A DNA stretch of 7,390 nt from contig JAFRCB010000310.1 of assembly GCA_017404585.1 (NCBI GenBank), positions 1-7,390 on the forward strand, in the 5' to 3' direction. This DNA comes from Lachnospiraceae bacterium (GTDB lineage: Bacteria > Bacillota > Clostridia > Lachnospirales > Lachnospiraceae). The notes beneath the pieces were generated by a model that was given only the letters and a program-made list of their open reading frames with translations, was not told the DNA's origin and did not search any database. This document shows, piece by piece, positions 5,698-7,390 of this stretch. The stretch's first letter is position 1, and the number at the start of each line of letters is the position of its first letter. The position numbers and the translations under genes were made by a program.

Positions 5698-5796
5698 TGG
5701 GCTGTCGCACCGGACGGTGTCACCACTATTTATGGCGGACATTTGCAAATAACGTCTGCCATATATAGTGGTGGCGCGTCTTAATGCGACAGCCCC
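5698..5796. mobile_element. MITE-like 99-bp imperfect palindrome
   Basis: The two halves are inverted copies. The outer 12 bases are TGGGCTGTCGCA on the left and, reading the complement from the right, GGGGCTGTCGCA. An unpaired 11-base segment follows on each side, then CACCACTAT, TATGGC and GAC match across the two arms with two mismatches. The centre is 13 nt and contains the perfect palindrome ATTTGCAAAT (5741-5750). The pairing extends one step further through flanking AAA and TTT. The unpaired left segment makes its own small hairpin (CACC/GGTG, 5709-5720). Terminal inverted repeats with no coding capacity suggest a miniature inverted-repeat transposable element. The GC-rich base followed by TTTA also allows it to act as a terminator, perhaps for the gene at 5976. 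No target-site duplication is obvious. Confidence 0.6.
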
Positions 5797-5849
5797 TTTA
5801 GTTTCAGTCACTATCAATCTGCAATTTCAGGATATGACCAACTAATCAA

Positions 5850-5962
5850 TCTTCGTTCACCACAATGAGCTCAAAGAAAGCTTCGTTTGCCCAATGAGCT
5901 CAAAGAAAGCTTCGTTTGCCCAATGAGCTCAAAAAAGCTTCGTTCGCCCTAATGAGCTCAGG
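5850..5962. repeat. 29-bp tandem repeat array (about 3.9 copies)
   Basis: AATGAGCTC recurs at 5864, 5893, 5922 and 5951, an exact 29-bp spacing. The units at 5864 and 5893 are identical. The third has one A-for-G change in its A-rich tract and a C-for-T change. A partial unit precedes the array (from about 5850) and another ends it (to about 5962). Each unit contains the palindrome GAGCTC and the palindrome AAGCTT. There are no spacers, so it is not a CRISPR. It starts 14 bases beyond the stop codon of the beta-helix gene and lies in that gene's 3' untranslated region. Confidence 0.9.
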
Positions 5963-5967
5963 GCAAC
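5931..5967 (-). terminator. Possible terminator of the beta-helix protein gene
   Basis: On the minus strand GCCCT (5964-5960) pairs with AGGGC (5950-5946), with three extra GTT/AAC pairs outside a bulge, and the six-base T-run at 5936-5931 follows after a few bases. The gap between stem and T-run is longer than usual, so confidence is low. The structure uses the last unit of the 29-bp array. Confidence 0.3.
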
Positions 5968-5975
5968 CCGGCAAA

Positions 5976-7390
5976 TCAGTCCTCATCCGGCTCAGCCACC
6001 TCATAGTCGCTATAGGACGGTGTCTGCAGGGCATCAGAGCTCTTGTCCTCTGTAGAATAGGATGATACGGTCACGGTGATTCCGCTGTTTCCCTGTACAT
6101 AGACAGTACCATCCTCGCCCTTAACTGTCACATTATTTCCGTCTGCATCAACAATCTTGCCTGCCGCATAGAGTGCGTCAATCGTGCAATCTTCTGAAAC
6201 CGTCCACACCGAATCGCTGCTCACATATACGTTGCAGTAACCGTCACCGCCGTTGCCGGCCCAGGTCTCGTCATCGACGAAGTAACCGGTCAGGGTGCTG
6301 CCATTTGTAAGGTAGAAATCAAGGGTGCTGATGCTGTCGTATACGATCTTGCCGGAAATCTCCTGGGAGTCGCCGGTGAAAATGCACTGGGCACCATTTG
6401 CACCTGCACTGCCCCAGCCGCGCTTATTAGTGTTGCCGGTAACTTGCAGGAAGAAATCGTTGTCCTCCGAGTAGTTAATGTCGACGTCGGAGAGCAGGAT
6501 CTCGCTAGAAGTGTTGGTCGTGTAGAAGAGACCACCGTTCTTGCTCGTCAGCGTGCCGCCGACCATGCTGAAATTGCCTGTACCAATCTCAGAATCGCCG
6601 GACATGCTCTGGTACACAATGACATCCCAGGTAACATCGTTCTGATCGTCATCCGGCATGTTTCCCGTCAGGTCACAGTCAAAAAGGCGCAGTGTGTTGA
6701 GACCTTCGATACAGACAGCCTCAGAGCCCGTCGCTGTGAGATCAGCGTCTTCAATCGTAATGTCAGCTGTCGTGTAAACTGCCGGTGAACCGGAGCCGTT
6801 TGATGTGTAGCTGCCACCCTCGACGACCATTGTCCCGCCGCCTCTGTCGGAACGGATTGCAGCCGCGGAGCCGCCATTTGTCGTGACATCGAGATCCCAG
6901 GCGTAGAGAGTTCCGCCGCCGGCCACGTGGATACCGCCAGATGTGTTCTGAGTCGTGTTTATTGTTGTATCTTCCACGTAAGCAGTGCCGTCACCGTAGG
7001 CGAATACACCCGCGCCGCCCGCTGCGTCAGTGGTGATGTTGGAATCTTCCACGTACAGAGTGCCGTCCTTGGCAAGAAGAGCTGCGCCAACTCCATAGAA
7101 GCTTGCATTATCTCCGCCGGTGCTGTCGCCAGACGTTCTCGTAACGGTCGCTTTGTCAATTTTAACTTCAGCGCCGCTGTCGACAAGGACTGCATTTTCA
7201 TCAGTTCCGGTTGACGTATATGTCTCTCCGCTTGTCTGAGTACTCTCGGAATATGTTGTCACAGCAGAATAATCGATGGAGGATGCGTCGCTGCCGCCCG
7301 GGCCACCCATGCCGCCCGGCTGACCGTTGCCGCCCTGTTGGCCGTTGCCACCCGGCTGGCCCATGCCGCCTTGCTGGCCGTTGCCACCCG
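5976..7390 (-). CDS. Secreted beta-helix surface protein, 5' end outside the window
   Basis: The frame is open to the window edge, so the start and any signal peptide are missing; about 470 C-terminal residues are visible. Numbering is from an internal Met at 7364. The first 24 residues, and the eight before them, are hexapeptide-like repeats GQPGGN/GQQGGM, a flexible Gly/Gln linker. From about residue 57 there are repeated rungs of a right-handed parallel beta-helix: GTLYVED (101), GTAYVED (126), GTLYAWD (151), GTMVVEG (177), DITIEDA (201) and NTLRLFD (223), about 25 residues apart. A C-terminal module includes GDGYCNVYVSSDSVWTV and TVKGEDGTVYVQG. The protein is acidic and rich in Thr, Ser, Gly and Asp, as expected outside the cell. 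It ends in EPDED with no LPXTG or membrane anchor. No polysaccharide lyase or hydrolase active site is recognised, so adhesion or glycan binding is the likeliest role, by inference. Similar proteins are, as I recall, common in Lachnospiraceae. Confidence 0.8.
   Translation of the reverse strand, partial: GGNGQQGGMGQPGGNGQQGGNGQPGGMGGPGGSDASSIDYSAVTTYSESTQTSGETYTSTGTDENAVLVDSGAEVKIDKATVTRTSGDSTGGDNASFYGVGAALLAKDGTLYVEDSNITTDAAGGAGVFAYGDGTAYVEDTTINTTQNTSGGIHVAGGGTLYAWDLDVTTNGGSAAAIRSDRGGGTMVVEGGSYTSNGSGSPAVYTTADITIEDADLTATGSEAVCIEGLNTLRLFDCDLTGNMPDDDQNDVTWDVIVYQSMSGDSEIGTGNFSMVGGTLTSKNGGLFYTTNTSSEILLSDVDINYSEDNDFFLQVTGNTNKRGWGSAGANGAQCIFTGDSQEISGKIVYDSISTLDFYLTNGSTLTGYFVDDETWAGNGGDGYCNVYVSSDSVWTVSEDCTIDALYAAGKIVDADGNNVTVKGEDGTVYVQGNSGITVTVSSYSTEDKSSDALQTPSYSDYEVAEPDED
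7293..7390 (-). repeat. 18-bp coding repeats for the Gly/Gln-rich linker
   Basis: The DNA repeats with an 18-bp period, encoding six-residue units of the form GQ[QP]GG[NM], and runs to the window edge. Such GC-rich short repeats can expand or contract by slippage and change linker length between strains. The true number of units cannot be seen here. Confidence 0.7.

Noticed and set aside
5698..5796. Riboswitch or tRNA-like structure
   Set aside because: The palindrome has no conserved riboswitch core or tRNA features. Symmetry of the ends fits a MITE or terminator better.
5850..5962. CRISPR array
   Set aside because: The 29-bp units are contiguous with no spacers and there are no cas genes. 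The same holds for the 66-bp and 108-bp arrays.

Overview
This window looks like a chromosomal stretch from a Gram-positive anaerobe of the Clostridia, most probably a Lachnospiraceae-type gut or rumen bacterium. That placement is inference. It rests on the style of the proteins (a fused HTH-Uma2 protein, a GH13 oligo-1,6-glucosidase, a GT4 glycosyltransferase with a helical tail, a glycine/glutamine-rich beta-helix surface protein), on strong GGAGG-type ribosome binding sites and on sigma-A-like promoters. No rRNA or tRNA gene is visible to confirm it.

Layout. Bases 1-697 carry no convincing gene. They hold a 108-bp tandem repeat (about 2.8 copies, 1-299), then a stretch still rich in the word GACTGCC and its complement, then a good promoter (602-629) and an operator-like inverted repeat (653-680). 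On the + strand, 698-1717 encodes an HTH + Uma2 (PD-(D/E)xK nuclease-like) protein. Bases 1718-1805 are a short convergent gap full of hairpins. All remaining genes are on the minus strand: a GH13 alpha-glucosidase (1806-3527), a GT4 glycosyltransferase (3934-5466) and a 5'-truncated secreted beta-helix protein (5976-7390).

The gap between the glucosidase and the glycosyltransferase (3528-3933) holds the glucosidase promoter and an array of 66-bp repeats, bracketed by a perfect 12-bp direct repeat. The gap between the glycosyltransferase and the beta-helix gene (5467-5975) holds a probable extended -10 promoter with a leader of about 155 nt, a nearly 100-bp palindrome resembling a MITE, and a 29-bp tandem array.

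How the genes work together: no operon is convincing. The glucosidase appears to have its own promoter, and the gaps between genes are 400-500 bp. Glucosidase, glycosyltransferase and surface protein all concern carbohydrate or envelope biology, but a shared pathway cannot be shown. The notable theme is that three unrelated tandem-repeat families (108, 66 and 29 bp) plus a MITE-like palindrome fill the three longest intergenic spaces. I do not see a complete new defence or biosynthetic system. The best leads are the structured 108-bp/GACTGCC repeat region, the 66-bp array with its 12-bp flanking repeats, the MITE-like palindrome, and the 11-residue-repeat tail of the glycosyltransferase.
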